A stretch of DNA of 64,000 nt from Streptomyces xanthophaeus (lineage in GTDB: Bacteria; Actinomycetota; Actinomycetes; Streptomycetales; Streptomycetaceae), in contig NZ_CP076543.1 in the NCBI RefSeq assembly GCF_030440515.1, positions 5,776,501 to 5,840,500 on the forward strand. The letters are read 5' to 3'. How positions within the stretch are numbered: position 1 is the stretch's first letter; each line of letters starts with the position of its first letter. Under the pieces are notes generated by a model. It had not been told where the DNA came from. It searched no databases and was given only the letters and a program-made list of their open reading frames with translations. Positions 8,291 to 16,637 of this stretch are shown here, one piece after another. The position numbers were made by a program, and so were the translations under genes.

Positions 8291-8304
8291 CGGATGTGCG
8301 TGGG

Positions 8305-9256
8305 ATGGGTGAGGCATTGGGTGAGGCATCGGATGAGGGATCGGGCGAGGGATCGGAGCCGCGCAGGTACCGGACGTCTGCCTTCCGCGCTGCCTACGAC
8401 GCGGTGCTCGGCCGGTGGCCCGGACCCGTCGAGGCCGTCGACCTGACCACCCCGTACGGGGTCACCCGCGTCAACCGCTGCGGCCCGGCCGACGCGCCAC
8501 CGCTGGTGCTGCTGCCCGGCGGCGGGTCCACTTCCACCGTGTGGGGCGCCTGCGTCGCCGCCGGAGCGGCCCGCGCCCACCGGGTGCACGCCGTGGACCT
8601 GGTGGGGGACCCGGGGCTGAGCGTTCCGGCGCCCGACCGGGCGATCCGGACCGCCGAGGACCTGGTCGGCTGGCTCGACGCGGTCCTCGACGCGGTCCTC
8701 GACGGGCCGGGCCCGCACGGGCATGTGACCCTCGCCGGGCACTCGTACGGGGCCTGGATCGCCGCCCACTACGCCGCCCGCCGCCCGGCCCGGCTCGGCC
8801 GCCTGGTGCTGCTCGACCCGACCCAGGTCTTCGCGGGACTGCGCCCGGGCTACGTGCTGCGCGCGCTGCCCATGCTGGTGCGGCCCACCCCGGAGCGGAT
8901 CCGCTCCTTCCTCGCCTGGGAGACCCGTGGGGTCGCGCTCGATCCGGCCTGGCTGCGGCTGCAGGAGGAGAGCGCCGGCTTCCCCGCCGTCCGGCCGGTC
9001 ACCGGGCCGCGCCCGGACCTGGCCGGACTCGCGCAGCCCTCGGGTGCGGGCCCGCAGGTCGACGTCCTGTTCGCCGGGCTCGCCCGCTGCCACGACTCCG
9101 ACCGTGCGGCCCGGGCAGCGCGCGAGGCGCTGCCCGGGCGCGCGTGTCGGCGTACTGCCCGGGGTCCCGCACCACGCGCTGCCGCTGACGGCCGCCGCGG
9201 AGATCGCCCGGCTCTTCCAGCGGGTGTCCCGCCCTGACCGGCAAGACACCCCCTAG
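8305..9256 (+). pseudogene. Alpha/beta hydrolase with a frameshift near its 3' end
   Basis: From the ATG at 8305 the frame encodes a serine hydrolase: LLPGGGSTSTVWG as oxyanion region, nucleophile elbow LAGHSYGAW, then LVLLDPTQVF. After ...REALPG (about 9136) this frame becomes a non-family Arg/Ala-rich tail ending at 9237. The family continuation, ARVGVLPGVPHHALPLTAA with the likely catalytic His, is found one base further on and ends at 9256. One extra G or C in the run at 9133-9140 explains this. It is either a real null mutation or a sequencing error. It is probably controlled by the divergent MarR gene. Confidence 0.7.
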
Positions 9257-9624
9257 CCCTTGCGGGACAGGGCCTCGCGGACGGCCTCCTCGGAGCGGCC
9301 GACCACGGCCGTGCCGTCCTCGGCGGTGATGATCGGGCGCTGGATGAGCTTCGGGTGAGCGGCCAGGTGGGCGATCCAGAGCCCGCGCGCCGCGTCGGTC
9401 TCCTCGCGCGGCAGGTCCCGTACGCCGGTCTCCTTGGCCAGGGGGTCGGAGGTGCGCGTGATGTCCCACGGCTCCAGCCCGAGCCGGCCGAGCACCTCGC
9501 GGATCTCGTCCTCGGAGGGGACGTCCTCCAGGTAGCGGCGCACGGTGTAGTCGGCGCCCTCCGCGTCCAGCAGGGTCAGGGCGCTGCGGCACTTGGAACA
9601 GGCGGGATTGATCCAGATCTCCAT
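9253..9624 (-). CDS. ArsC/Spx-family protein (arsenate reductase-like)
   Basis: 123 residues with the ArsC thioredoxin-like fold: N-terminal INPACSKCRSALTLL, where the first Cys matches the catalytic position, a DITRTSDPLAK middle and the conserved LIQRPI near residue 95 that holds the anion-binding Arg. No arsenic transport or regulatory genes adjoin it, so it may be a housekeeping paralogue instead of a resistance gene. The stop overlaps the end of the frameshifted hydrolase by four bases, which supports 9256 as that gene's ancestral end. Confidence 0.82.
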   Translation of the reverse strand: MEIWINPACSKCRSALTLLDAEGADYTVRRYLEDVPSEDEIREVLGRLGLEPWDITRTSDPLAKETGVRDLPREETDAARGLWIAHLAAHPKLIQRPIITAEDGTAVVGRSEEAVREALSRKG

Positions 9625-9731
9625 GGCCGCAACCCTACCCAGGGTCCGTCTGGCCAGGGGCTTTTGTCAGTGGTCCCCGGTAAAATCGAGGAAGAACGAC
9701 AGGAAGCCAACTACCGTTTGGGAGGCTGTAG

Positions 9732-9983
9732 ATGGCCACTGCCACCACCGTCCAGCACGTCAAGAAGAAGCCGCTGCCGGCGGGGCTGCCCCGCGAGTGG
9801 TACGAGAGCCACAACCGCCGTCTGAAGGCGATGCGGCTGGCGATATCCCTGCTCGACTCGGGGACGTACGACGCCCGCCGCGCCACCAACCGGAAGATCC
9901 GGACGATGGCCGTCCGGACGGGGATCCACCGGCCGTCGAACGTCACCTGCAAGATGGTGCGCGCGTTCATCATGGAGTCGTAG
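9732..9983 (+). CDS. Small basic conserved hypothetical protein
   Basis: 83 residues, strongly basic, starting MATATTVQHVKKKPLPAGL and ending CKMVRAFIMES. Ribosome site GGGAGG lies a few bases upstream of the ATG at 9732. GC-rich third positions support coding. The sequence is predicted mainly helical, with no cysteines or membrane segment; nucleic-acid binding is conceivable from its charge only. No family is recognised. Confidence 0.65.
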   Translation: MATATTVQHVKKKPLPAGLPREWYESHNRRLKAMRLAISLLDSGTYDARRATNRKIRTMAVRTGIHRPSNVTCKMVRAFIMES

Positions 9984-9985
9984 GC

Positions 9986-10020
9986 GCGTCAGGCGTCAGG
10001 CGTCAGACGTCATGCGTCAG
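9986..10020 (+). repeat. Five tandem copies of a 7-base repeat
   Basis: Units of GCGTCAG at 9986, 9993, 10000 and 10014, with a degenerate ACGTCAT at 10007, directly after the stop of the small basic gene. It is too short and lacks spacers, so it is a microsatellite-like tract, not a CRISPR array. Confidence 0.8.
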
Positions 10021-10082
10021 GCGGCTGTTTTCGGGTGTCGGTCGCCGGTCGTGGTCGCTACGGCTGTCACTCACCGCATGAC

Positions 10083-10110
10083 AGGGGGTTCCGGCCGGCC
10101 GGAACCCCCT
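10083..10110. terminator. Bidirectional terminator between convergent genes
   Basis: Perfect 28-base palindrome (14-base arms, 10083-10096 with 10097-10110). It reaches into the stop codon of the PP2C phosphatase gene and also serves the small gene ending at 9983. Confidence 0.7.
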
Positions 10111-11200
10111 ACGCCGCCGGTTCCTGTCCGTCCAGGGACAGCAGCAGCAGGGCCACGTCGTCGTTCGGGCCGCCTTTCGTGAAGGCCGCGAGGTCCCGCC
10201 ACACCGCCCCGAGCAGGCCCGCCGGGTCCCGCGCCAGTACGGGTACCCGGGCGGCCAGCGGGTAGAAGTGCCCCGTCGCGTCACGGGCCTCCGTCACGCC
10301 GTCGGTGTGCAGCAGCAGCTGGTCCCCGGGGCGCACCGCCAGCTCCGTCACCGGCGGCGGGGCCGGACCGGCGAGCCCCAGACCCAGGGGCGGCCCCGGG
10401 TCGACGATCACTTCCTCCACCGCAGATCCGCGGACCCGCAGGGCCGACGGATGCCCGCACGACACGATCCGTACGACGTCCAGCCCGGGCGGGAACTCCA
10501 GCAGCACGGCCGTGGCGAACAGTTCCGGATGCTCGACCGACGCGGCCGCCGCGTCCGCCACCAGCCGCCGGTCCAGCCGGGCCACGACCGCCCCGAGCCC
10601 GGCGTCGTCGATCACGGCCTCGCGGAAGGCCCCGAGCAGCGCCCCCACCGTGGCGACCGCCGCCAGCCCGTGTCCCTGGACGTCCCCGAGCAGCGCCCGT
10701 ACCCCGTACGGTCCGGCCCGTACGTCGTACAGGTCGCCGCCGACCAGCGTGCCGCGCTGTGCCGCCCGGTACAGGCCCGAGCAGCGCACCGGACCCACCC
10801 GTTCCGGAACCGGCGGGAGGACCGCGAGCTGGGCCGCCTCCGCCACCGTCCGTACGCTGACCAGCTGCGCGTCCCGGCGCTGGCGGACCCAGGCGATCAC
10901 CACACTGAGCACCCCGACGGCGGCCACCGTGGCCAGGTCCGTGCCCCGGGCATTGGCGACACCGAGCGAGTGGACCCCCAGCAGGAGGAGGACGATGCCG
11001 GCGAAGACCGCGGTCCCGGCCGCCCCGTACGCGAAGGCGGCCACCGGGGGCAGACCGGCCAGGAAGAACCCGAGCTCCGCGCCCGGGGTGACCGCCTGGG
11101 CCAGGACCAGCACGACCAGGGCCGCCGCGGGCGCGATCCGGGCCCAGCGCGGCGGCGGCTCGCCGCGCAGCCATCCCGGCTCCTGACGTCGGCGTCTCAC
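10109..11200 (-). CDS. Membrane-anchored PP2C/SpoIIE-type serine phosphatase
   Basis: About 363 residues. The N terminus has three or four hydrophobic segments (PAAALVVLVLAQAV, LGFFLAGLPPVAAFAYG, AVFAGIVLLLLGV, ATVAAVGVLSVVIAWV). The C-terminal SpoIIE domain carries VGGDLYDV, LGDVQGHGLAAVA, SCGHPSALRV, LLLHTDGVTEARD and GPNDDVALLLL, which include the metal-binding Asp residues. Such phosphatases usually act on anti-sigma-antagonist proteins in partner-switching circuits; no partner gene is adjacent. GTG at 11200 is taken as start, just before the basic segment leading to the membrane region; longer frames are Pro/Arg-rich and lack family character. Confidence 0.85.
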   Translation of the reverse strand: MRRRRQEPGWLRGEPPPRWARIAPAAALVVLVLAQAVTPGAELGFFLAGLPPVAAFAYGAAGTAVFAGIVLLLLGVHSLGVANARGTDLATVAAVGVLSVVIAWVRQRRDAQLVSVRTVAEAAQLAVLPPVPERVGPVRCSGLYRAAQRGTLVGGDLYDVRAGPYGVRALLGDVQGHGLAAVATVGALLGAFREAVIDDAGLGAVVARLDRRLVADAAAASVEHPELFATAVLLEFPPGLDVVRIVSCGHPSALRVRGSAVEEVIVDPGPPLGLGLAGPAPPPVTELAVRPGDQLLLHTDGVTEARDATGHFYPLAARVPVLARDPAGLLGAVWRDLAAFTKGGPNDDVALLLLSLDGQEPAA

Positions 11201-11289
11201 CCCTCCACCCTGGTACGGGGGCCGGGCCCGCGCACCCCGGACCGGCCCGCCGGGTGGCCTTGTACGCCCCGGGCCGCGACAGTGGGGGC

Positions 11290-12048
11290 GTGACGGCAAG
11301 CGAAGGTGCTGGGAAACGGCCCAGCCGGGCGCACATCGAGGCGCACGGCGAGGGCGACGGCTCGCAGAGCGCGGAGATCAGCACGCGGCTCAACTGGCTG
11401 CGCGCGGGTGTGCTCGGCGCCAACGACGGGATCATCTCCACCGCGGGCCTGGTGGTCGGTATGGCGGGGGCCACCACCTCGCGCGCGGCGATCCTGGCGG
11501 CGGGCGTCGCCGGGCTGCTGGCGGGCTCGCTGTCGATGGCGGCGGGGGAGTACGTCTCCGTCAGCTCCCAGCGGGACTCCGAACGGGCGGCGCTCGATCT
11601 GGAACGCCGGGAACTGGCCGAGGAGCCGGAGGCGGAGCTCGACGAACTCACCGACCTGCTCGCCGGGCGGGGGCTGAGCCGGGACGTGGCGCGGGAGGCC
11701 GCCGAGCAGCTGACGGAGCGGGACGCGCTGCGGGCCCATGCCCGGGTGGAGCTCGGGATCAACCCCGACGAGCTGGCCAACCCGTGGCACGCGGCCTTCG
11801 CCAGCCTCGTCGCCTTCACGGTGGGGGCGCTGCTGCCGCTGCTGGCGATCATCCTGCCGGGGCCGTCGCAGCGGGTGCCGGTGACGGTGGTGGCGGTGCT
11901 GGCGGCGCTGACGTTGTGCGGGGTGATCAGTGCGCGGCTGGGCGGGGCGCCGCTGCCGAGGGCGGTCGCCCGCAACGTCCTGGGCGGCGCGCTGGCCATG
12001 GCCGTGACCTACGCGGTCGGCACCTGGCTCGGCACCACGACCGCCTGA
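11290..12048 (+). CDS. VIT1/CCC1-family transporter
   Basis: About 252 residues. The family signature LRAGVLGANDGIISTAGLVVGMAGA lies in the first membrane helix. It is followed by GLLAGSLSMAAGEYVSVSSQRDSE, a Glu-rich cytoplasmic domain that binds metal in relatives, and three C-terminal hydrophobic segments. VIT1/CCC1 proteins move Fe(II) or Mn(II) out of the cytoplasm in exchange for protons. GTG start at 11290, divergent from the phosphatase gene with a gap of about 90 bases. A strong repeat hairpin follows. Confidence 0.87.
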   Translation: MTASEGAGKRPSRAHIEAHGEGDGSQSAEISTRLNWLRAGVLGANDGIISTAGLVVGMAGATTSRAAILAAGVAGLLAGSLSMAAGEYVSVSSQRDSERAALDLERRELAEEPEAELDELTDLLAGRGLSRDVAREAAEQLTERDALRAHARVELGINPDELANPWHAAFASLVAFTVGALLPLLAIILPGPSQRVPVTVVAVLAALTLCGVISARLGGAPLPRAVARNVLGGALAMAVTYAVGTWLGTTTA

Positions 12049-12086
12049 ACCGGGCTCCGCCCGGCCCCAGGGCTCCGCCCCGGACC

Positions 12087-12144
12087 CCGCGCCTCAAACG
12101 CCGGCGGGGCTGGAATCTCAGCCCCGCCGGCGTTTGAGGCGCGG
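12087..12144. repeat. Streptomyces intergenic palindromic repeat, copy A
   Basis: Perfect 26-bp stem (12087-12112 with 12119-12144) and six-base loop GAATCT, built on the core GCCTCAAACGCCGGC. The same core recurs at 40731-40846 and 61029-61138. It probably also acts as a terminator for the transporter gene. Confidence 0.85.
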
Positions 12145-12205
12145 GCGCGGAGCGCCGTGCGGTGACGTCTGCGGAAGTCGCGCAGCGACCCGGCAGGATG
12201 GGGGC

Positions 12206-13093
12206 ATGCGCATTGCTGTCACCGGGGCGACCGGGCTCATCGGAAGTGCACTCGTGCGGTCCCTGCGGGCGGACCGGCACGAGGTGGTGCGGTTCGTGCG
12301 GCGGGAGCCCGTCGGCGCGGACGAGGCGCGGTGGGATCCGGCGCGCGGGTACGTGGACCCTGCCGGGCTGGCCGGCTGCGGGGCCGTCGTGCACCTGGCC
12401 GGGGCCGGGGTCGGGGACCACCGGTGGACCGCCGCGTACAAGAGGGAGATCCGCGACAGCCGGGTGCTCGGCACCGCCGCGCTCGCGCACGCCCTCGCCG
12501 CCCTCGACGAGCCGCCCGCCGTGCTCGTCAGCGGTTCGGCCGTCGGCTACTACGGGGACACCGGCGACCGGGCCGTCGACGAGAGCGCCCCGGCCGGGCA
12601 GGGGTTCCTGCCCTCGGTCTGCGTGGAGTGGGAGGCGGCCGCCGCCCCCGCCCGGGAGGCCGGGATCCGGACCGCGTTCGCCCGTACGGGACTGGTCGTC
12701 GCCCGCGAGGGCGGGGCCTGGGGGCGGATGTTCCCGATCTTCCGCGCCGGCATCGGCGGCCGGCTCGGCAACGGCCGCCAGTACTGGTCGTACATCTCCC
12801 TCCGGGACGAGATCGCGGCCCTGCGGCACATCATCGACACCCCGGGCCTGTCCGGCCCGGTCAACCTGACCGCCCCGGAGCCGCTGACCAACCGCCAGGT
12901 CACCGAGGCCATGGCCCGGGTGCTGCACCGGCCCGCGCTGCTGCCCGTACCGGCCGTGGCCCTGCGCGTCGTACTGGGGGAGTTCTCCGGGGACGTGCTG
13001 GGCAGTCAGCGGGCCCGGCCCGCCCGGCTGCTGGAGTCCGGCTTCGTCTTCCGCGACCCCGGCATCGAGCAGGCGATCCGCGCCGCGCTCTGA
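12206..13093 (+). CDS. TIGR01777-type NAD(P)-binding epimerase-like protein (YfcH family)
   Basis: 295 residues. The N terminus MRIAVTGATGLIGSALVRSL is an extended-SDR nucleotide-binding motif. HLAGAGVGDHRWT and the SGSAVGYYGD motif, whose YYG is typical of this family, follow. The C-terminal part, with FSGDVLGSQRARPARLLESGF, belongs to the DUF1731 region found in YfcH proteins. ATG at 12206 gives the expected length. Substrate unknown. Confidence 0.88.
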   Translation: MRIAVTGATGLIGSALVRSLRADRHEVVRFVRREPVGADEARWDPARGYVDPAGLAGCGAVVHLAGAGVGDHRWTAAYKREIRDSRVLGTAALAHALAALDEPPAVLVSGSAVGYYGDTGDRAVDESAPAGQGFLPSVCVEWEAAAAPAREAGIRTAFARTGLVVAREGGAWGRMFPIFRAGIGGRLGNGRQYWSYISLRDEIAALRHIIDTPGLSGPVNLTAPEPLTNRQVTEAMARVLHRPALLPVPAVALRVVLGEFSGDVLGSQRARPARLLESGFVFRDPGIEQAIRAAL

Positions 13094-13100
13094 GATCCGC

Positions 13101-13151
13101 GTGCGACCACCGTGCGACCGTTCGTGACCCACATGCGACCGCTGTGCGACC
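13101..13151 (+). promoter_or_regulatory. Direct repeats with ~11-base period upstream of the FAD oxidoreductase
   Basis: TGCGACC occurs at 13102, 13113, 13134 and 13145, with a degenerate copy (GTGACC) at about 13124. Each step is about one helical turn. A TTGACC at 13155 could serve as -35. Repeats of this period are typical of SARP or similar activator sites; no such regulator is in the window. Confidence 0.5.
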
Positions 13152-13249
13152 GGAGTTGACCGCAATACCCCGCCGAACTCGGGTTCCCCTTGAGCCGGTT
13201 GGGGGAAGGAGGATCCCCACACAGCCGCGCCGACCTCGGGGAGGGGCAC

Positions 13250-14521
13250 GTGCTCAGCAGCGCACACCATGCCGCACACCATGCGGACGTCGTCATCGTA
13301 GGAGCCGGAGTCTCAGGACTCGCGGCAGCGCAGCACCTGATCGCGGCCGGAGTCACGGTCACCGTCCTGGAAGCCGCGGACGATCCCGGCGGGCGGATGG
13401 CCACCGAGTCCGCCGACGGGTTCCGGCTGGACCGGATCGGCCAGCTGCTCAACACCGCGTACACGGAGCTCGAACGCACGCCGGGCCTGCGGGCCCTGGC
13501 CCTGCGCCCCTTCGCACCGGGCGTCCTCGTCCACACCGACGGGAAGCAGCTGCGGGTCGGGGTCCTCACCCCGGCCCGGGCCCTGGCCAGCGGCTCCCTC
13601 GACCAGGCCCGGATCGGCGCCGCCCTCGGCCGGCTCGCCACCCTGCCCGAGGAGAAGCTGCTCGCCCGTCCCGAACGCACCGCGCACGCCGCCCTGCGCT
13701 CCCGCGGGCTGCCCGCGCGCACCCTGAACGGAGCACTCCGCCCCCTGCTCGCCACCCTGCTGCGCGACCCGGAGCTCACCACCTCCAGCCGGGTCGCCGA
13801 CCTCGCCCTGCGCACCTTCGCCCGCGGCCGCCTCGCCGTGCCCGAAGGCGGCGCGGCGGCCCTGCCCGGCCTGCTCGCCGCCGCCCTGCCGCCCGGCACC
13901 GTGCGGACCGGGGTCCGGGTCCGGTCGGTGGCGACCAACCTGGTCACCACCGAGGAGCACGGCGACTTCCGCTGCCGTTCCGTCCTGCTGGCCACCGGGG
14001 CCCGCGCCGCCGCCGAGCTCCTGCCCGGCCTGCGCGTGCCCGCCTTCCACGAGGTCACCGTCCTGCACCACGCCACCACCGCACCCCTGTCCCGGGACGG
14101 CTCGCTGCTCCTGGACGGGGACCCCAGGTGGCCCGTCTCCCACACGGCCGTGATGAGCGCGGTCGACCCGACCCGGGCCCCGGCCGGCCGGAGCCTGGTC
14201 ACCACCACCGTGCTCGGGCCGCCGCCACCCGCGCGCACGGTCGCCTCACGGCTGGCCCGGCTCTACGACACCCCCACCCGCGAGTGGGAACTGCTGGCCG
14301 TCCACCACACCCCGGAGGCGGTCCCCGCGATGCCCCCGCCGCACGACATGCAGCGTCCCGTACGGGTACTGGCCGGGCTGTACGTGTGCGGTGACCACCG
14401 CGACACCAACACCGTCCAGGGGGCCCTGCACTCGGCCCGCCGCGCCGCCGGCGCCGTCCTGCGCGACTTCGGAATCCCGCTCCCGGTCGCCCCGGAGCCC
14501 GCACTTCCGGTGGCGGCCTGA
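13250..14521 (+). CDS. FAD-dependent NAD(P)-binding oxidoreductase (amine oxidase/phytoene desaturase-like)
   Basis: About 423 residues. FAD-binding dinucleotide motif DVVIVGAGVSGLAAAQHL near the start, then VLEAADDPGGRMATE, as in flavin amine oxidases. The C-terminal FAD motif is LYVCGDHRDTNTVQGALHSARRAA. The middle region is variable, so the substrate is not known; carotenoid or amine oxidation are possible by family. GTG at 13250 with upstream GAGGGG is preferred; an earlier frame to 13190 would add a non-conserved tail. A row of direct repeats lies upstream and a hairpin terminator downstream. Confidence 0.82.
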   Translation: MLSSAHHAAHHADVVIVGAGVSGLAAAQHLIAAGVTVTVLEAADDPGGRMATESADGFRLDRIGQLLNTAYTELERTPGLRALALRPFAPGVLVHTDGKQLRVGVLTPARALASGSLDQARIGAALGRLATLPEEKLLARPERTAHAALRSRGLPARTLNGALRPLLATLLRDPELTTSSRVADLALRTFARGRLAVPEGGAAALPGLLAAALPPGTVRTGVRVRSVATNLVTTEEHGDFRCRSVLLATGARAAAELLPGLRVPAFHEVTVLHHATTAPLSRDGSLLLDGDPRWPVSHTAVMSAVDPTRAPAGRSLVTTTVLGPPPPARTVASRLARLYDTPTREWELLAVHHTPEAVPAMPPPHDMQRPVRVLAGLYVCGDHRDTNTVQGALHSARRAAGAVLRDFGIPLPVAPEPALPVAA

Positions 14522-14537
14522 GAACCACCACCGACAC

Positions 14538-14570
14538 AGGGGCCCGGTCCCGTCACAGGACCGGGCCCCT
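14538..14570. terminator. Bidirectional hairpin terminator
   Basis: 13-bp perfect stem (14538-14550 with 14558-14570) between the oxidoreductase gene and the convergent regulator gene. Confidence 0.7.
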
Positions 14571-14627
14571 GCCGCACGTCCCCGGGCGCTTCAGGACACG
14601 GCAAGACGCCTCGGGGCGCGCGGCACC

Positions 14628-16067
14628 TCAGGACAGGGCGGCCACGCGGTCCCGGTAGGTCCGCACGGCCGAGGCGTCCCGGTACGGCTCCAGCCGCCGC
14701 TCGAAGTCCCGTACGTACTCCACCGCCCGCACGGACCGCATCTCCATCGCCTGCTGCGCCGCCTCCGCGCCCAGCGCGCACGCCTGGTCCAGCTCGCCCA
14801 GCCCCAGCCGGGCCGTGGCCAGCACCACCCGGCAGAACAGCCGGGAGCGCGCGTACGCCGGTCCCCGCAGCTGCAGGGACCGCTCCGCGTGCTGCGCCGA
14901 GGCCCGGTACTGCTGGAGGTCCCGGTGGCAGTGCCCGAACTCGTCCGCCAGCTGCGCCTCGTCGTAGAACCGGGCCCAGTGCGGAACGTCGTCCCCCGGC
15001 CGGGCCGCGCCCAGCGCGCGCTCGGCCCGCACCAGGGAGGCGGTCGACGCGCGGACCTCGCCGAGGACCGCGTGTCCGCGTGCCTCCGCCGAGTGGAGCA
15101 GCGCCTGCACCACGGGCGGCGGGCCCGAGCCGACGCCCTGCTGGGCCACCCGGGCCAGCTGCACGGCCTCGCGGCCGTGGCCGAGGTAGACCGCCTGCCT
15201 GCTCATGGTGACCAGGACGTACGAGCCGTAGGGACGGTCCGCGGCCGCCTGCGCGAGCCGTAGCGCCTGTACGAAGTACCGCTGGGCGAGCCCGTGCGCG
15301 GCGATGTCGAAGGAGGTCCAGCCCGCGAGCCGGGTGAGATCGGCCGCGGCCGAGAAGAGCCGCCGCCCGGTGGTCTCGCCGTAGGTCCCGCGGAGCATCG
15401 GCTCGGCCTCGTGCTCCAGGTAGCGCACCAGGGCCTGGCGGGCGTGCCCGCCGCCGTAGGCCTGGTCCAGGGTGCGGAACAGCTCGCTCACCGATCTCAG
15501 TGCCGCGATGTCCCCGCTGGTGACGCGCTGCCCGGGGCCGCGGTCGATCTGCCGCTGCCGGGGGACCGAGGCCCGCCCCTGCAGCGGGACACGGGCCGCG
15601 GCGGGTTCCGCGCCCCGGCCGACCCGCTCGTCGGCCCGCCCGATCAGCCAGTCCCGGCTGGGCACGACCAGTCCGGCCGGGGTGAAGGCGATCTTCCGGA
15701 GCTCGGCGTGCGAACCGGAGTCCTTGCGCCACAGCCCGCTCGCGATGTCCACGGCCTCCTCCGGGGTGGCCGCGAACTCCAGCCCGGCGTACACGGGCGC
15801 GCAGGCGTCCAGACCCAGGTCCTGGGCGGAGAGCCGGCGTCCGAGGCGGCGCGTGAAGACCTCGGCGATCAGCGCGGGGGTGGTGCCGCGGGGCTGCTGC
15901 CCGCGCAGCCATCGGGTCACGGAGGTCTTGTCGTACCGCAGGTCGAGACCGTGCTCCAGGCCGAGCTGGTCGACGCGGCGGGCGAGACCGGCGTTGGAGA
16001 ACCCGGCTTCCGCGATCAGCGCCGCGAGCTGCCGGTTGGGGACGCGCTGGGCAGGTCGTTCCGTCAT
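14628..16067 (-). CDS. HTH regulator with a large TPR-like C-terminal region
   Basis: 479 residues. The N-terminal ~85 residues look like a Streptomyces XRE-like helix-turn-helix: NRQLAALIAEAGFSNAGLARRV, then DKTSVTRWLRGQQPRGTTPALIAEVFTRRLGR. The rest is Ala-rich and helical with repeating helix pairs (for example YVLVTMSRQAVYLGHGREAVQLAR), as in TPR-containing developmental regulators of the NsdA type. ATG at 16067 is chosen, with GGAG upstream; the frame extends to 16172 without family similarity. The target is unknown. It is a candidate regulator of development or antibiotic production by family resemblance only. Confidence 0.75.
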   Translation of the reverse strand: MTERPAQRVPNRQLAALIAEAGFSNAGLARRVDQLGLEHGLDLRYDKTSVTRWLRGQQPRGTTPALIAEVFTRRLGRRLSAQDLGLDACAPVYAGLEFAATPEEAVDIASGLWRKDSGSHAELRKIAFTPAGLVVPSRDWLIGRADERVGRGAEPAAARVPLQGRASVPRQRQIDRGPGQRVTSGDIAALRSVSELFRTLDQAYGGGHARQALVRYLEHEAEPMLRGTYGETTGRRLFSAAADLTRLAGWTSFDIAAHGLAQRYFVQALRLAQAAADRPYGSYVLVTMSRQAVYLGHGREAVQLARVAQQGVGSGPPPVVQALLHSAEARGHAVLGEVRASTASLVRAERALGAARPGDDVPHWARFYDEAQLADEFGHCHRDLQQYRASAQHAERSLQLRGPAYARSRLFCRVVLATARLGLGELDQACALGAEAAQQAMEMRSVRAVEYVRDFERRLEPYRDASAVRTYRDRVAALS

Positions 16068-16240
16068 CGGCTCCACGGTTTCCTGACGTGACGGACCGGA
16101 GTCCCGGCCCTGTGAACGGCGTGAATGTAGCGGCGAACTTCGCCGATGCCGCCCTCTCTGCCCCACATTCATCCGATCGTGTGCAGAATGCGTAGGACCC
16201 TTTACGGACCGGACCCCTCCGCCCGCGTACGCTGCGGCCC

Positions 16241-16561
16241 ATGACCCCTCGGCCCCACGGGGCGCACCTCCCCGAGGAGCGAACCGAATCCACAGTCCCG
16301 CTGTCCCCGCCCGAACTGACCGAGGCGGAGTGCCGGCGCTGCGGCACCTACATCGCGGGGCTCGACGGCCGGTACGCGTGCGGGGTGTGCGGCTGGGTCA
16401 ACGACCACTCGGAGGGCCACCGGCGGCTGCCGCGCGCGGACGAGGACCCGGACCGGCCGCTCAAAGGGCGGCGCCGGCCGAAGCAGCTGCCGGGGCCCCC
16501 GCCGGAGCCCGCTTCCGAGCCTGCGCCGGAGCCCCTCCAGGAGCACGCGCCGGGGTCCTGA
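16241..16561 (+). CDS. Small zinc-ribbon-like hypothetical protein
   Basis: 106 residues. Two CxxC pairs (ECRRCGTYIAGLDGRYACGVCGWV) form a likely zinc ribbon at residues 30-52. A basic segment and a Pro/Glu-rich tail (PGPPPEPASEPAPEP) follow. It lies 76 bases upstream of lipB on the same strand, so it may be co-transcribed. No named family. It could bind nucleic acid or protein partners through the ribbon. Confidence 0.65.
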   Translation: MTPRPHGAHLPEERTESTVPLSPPELTEAECRRCGTYIAGLDGRYACGVCGWVNDHSEGHRRLPRADEDPDRPLKGRRRPKQLPGPPPEPASEPAPEPLQEHAPGS

Positions 16562-16637
16562 AACGGCTCGCGCGGGTCGCCGTACTCTTGCTCGGTGAGG
16601 TACGTGCACACAGCAGGTTCAATGAGGAGGCGCTGCG

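Noticed and set aside
7096..8304. Long N-terminal extension of the alpha/beta hydrolase frame
   Set aside because: It lies antisense to the MocR and MarR genes and has no hydrolase similarity; ATG 8305 starts the family-like region.
9986..10020. Possible CRISPR repeat
   Set aside because: Units of seven bases without spacers; no cas genes.
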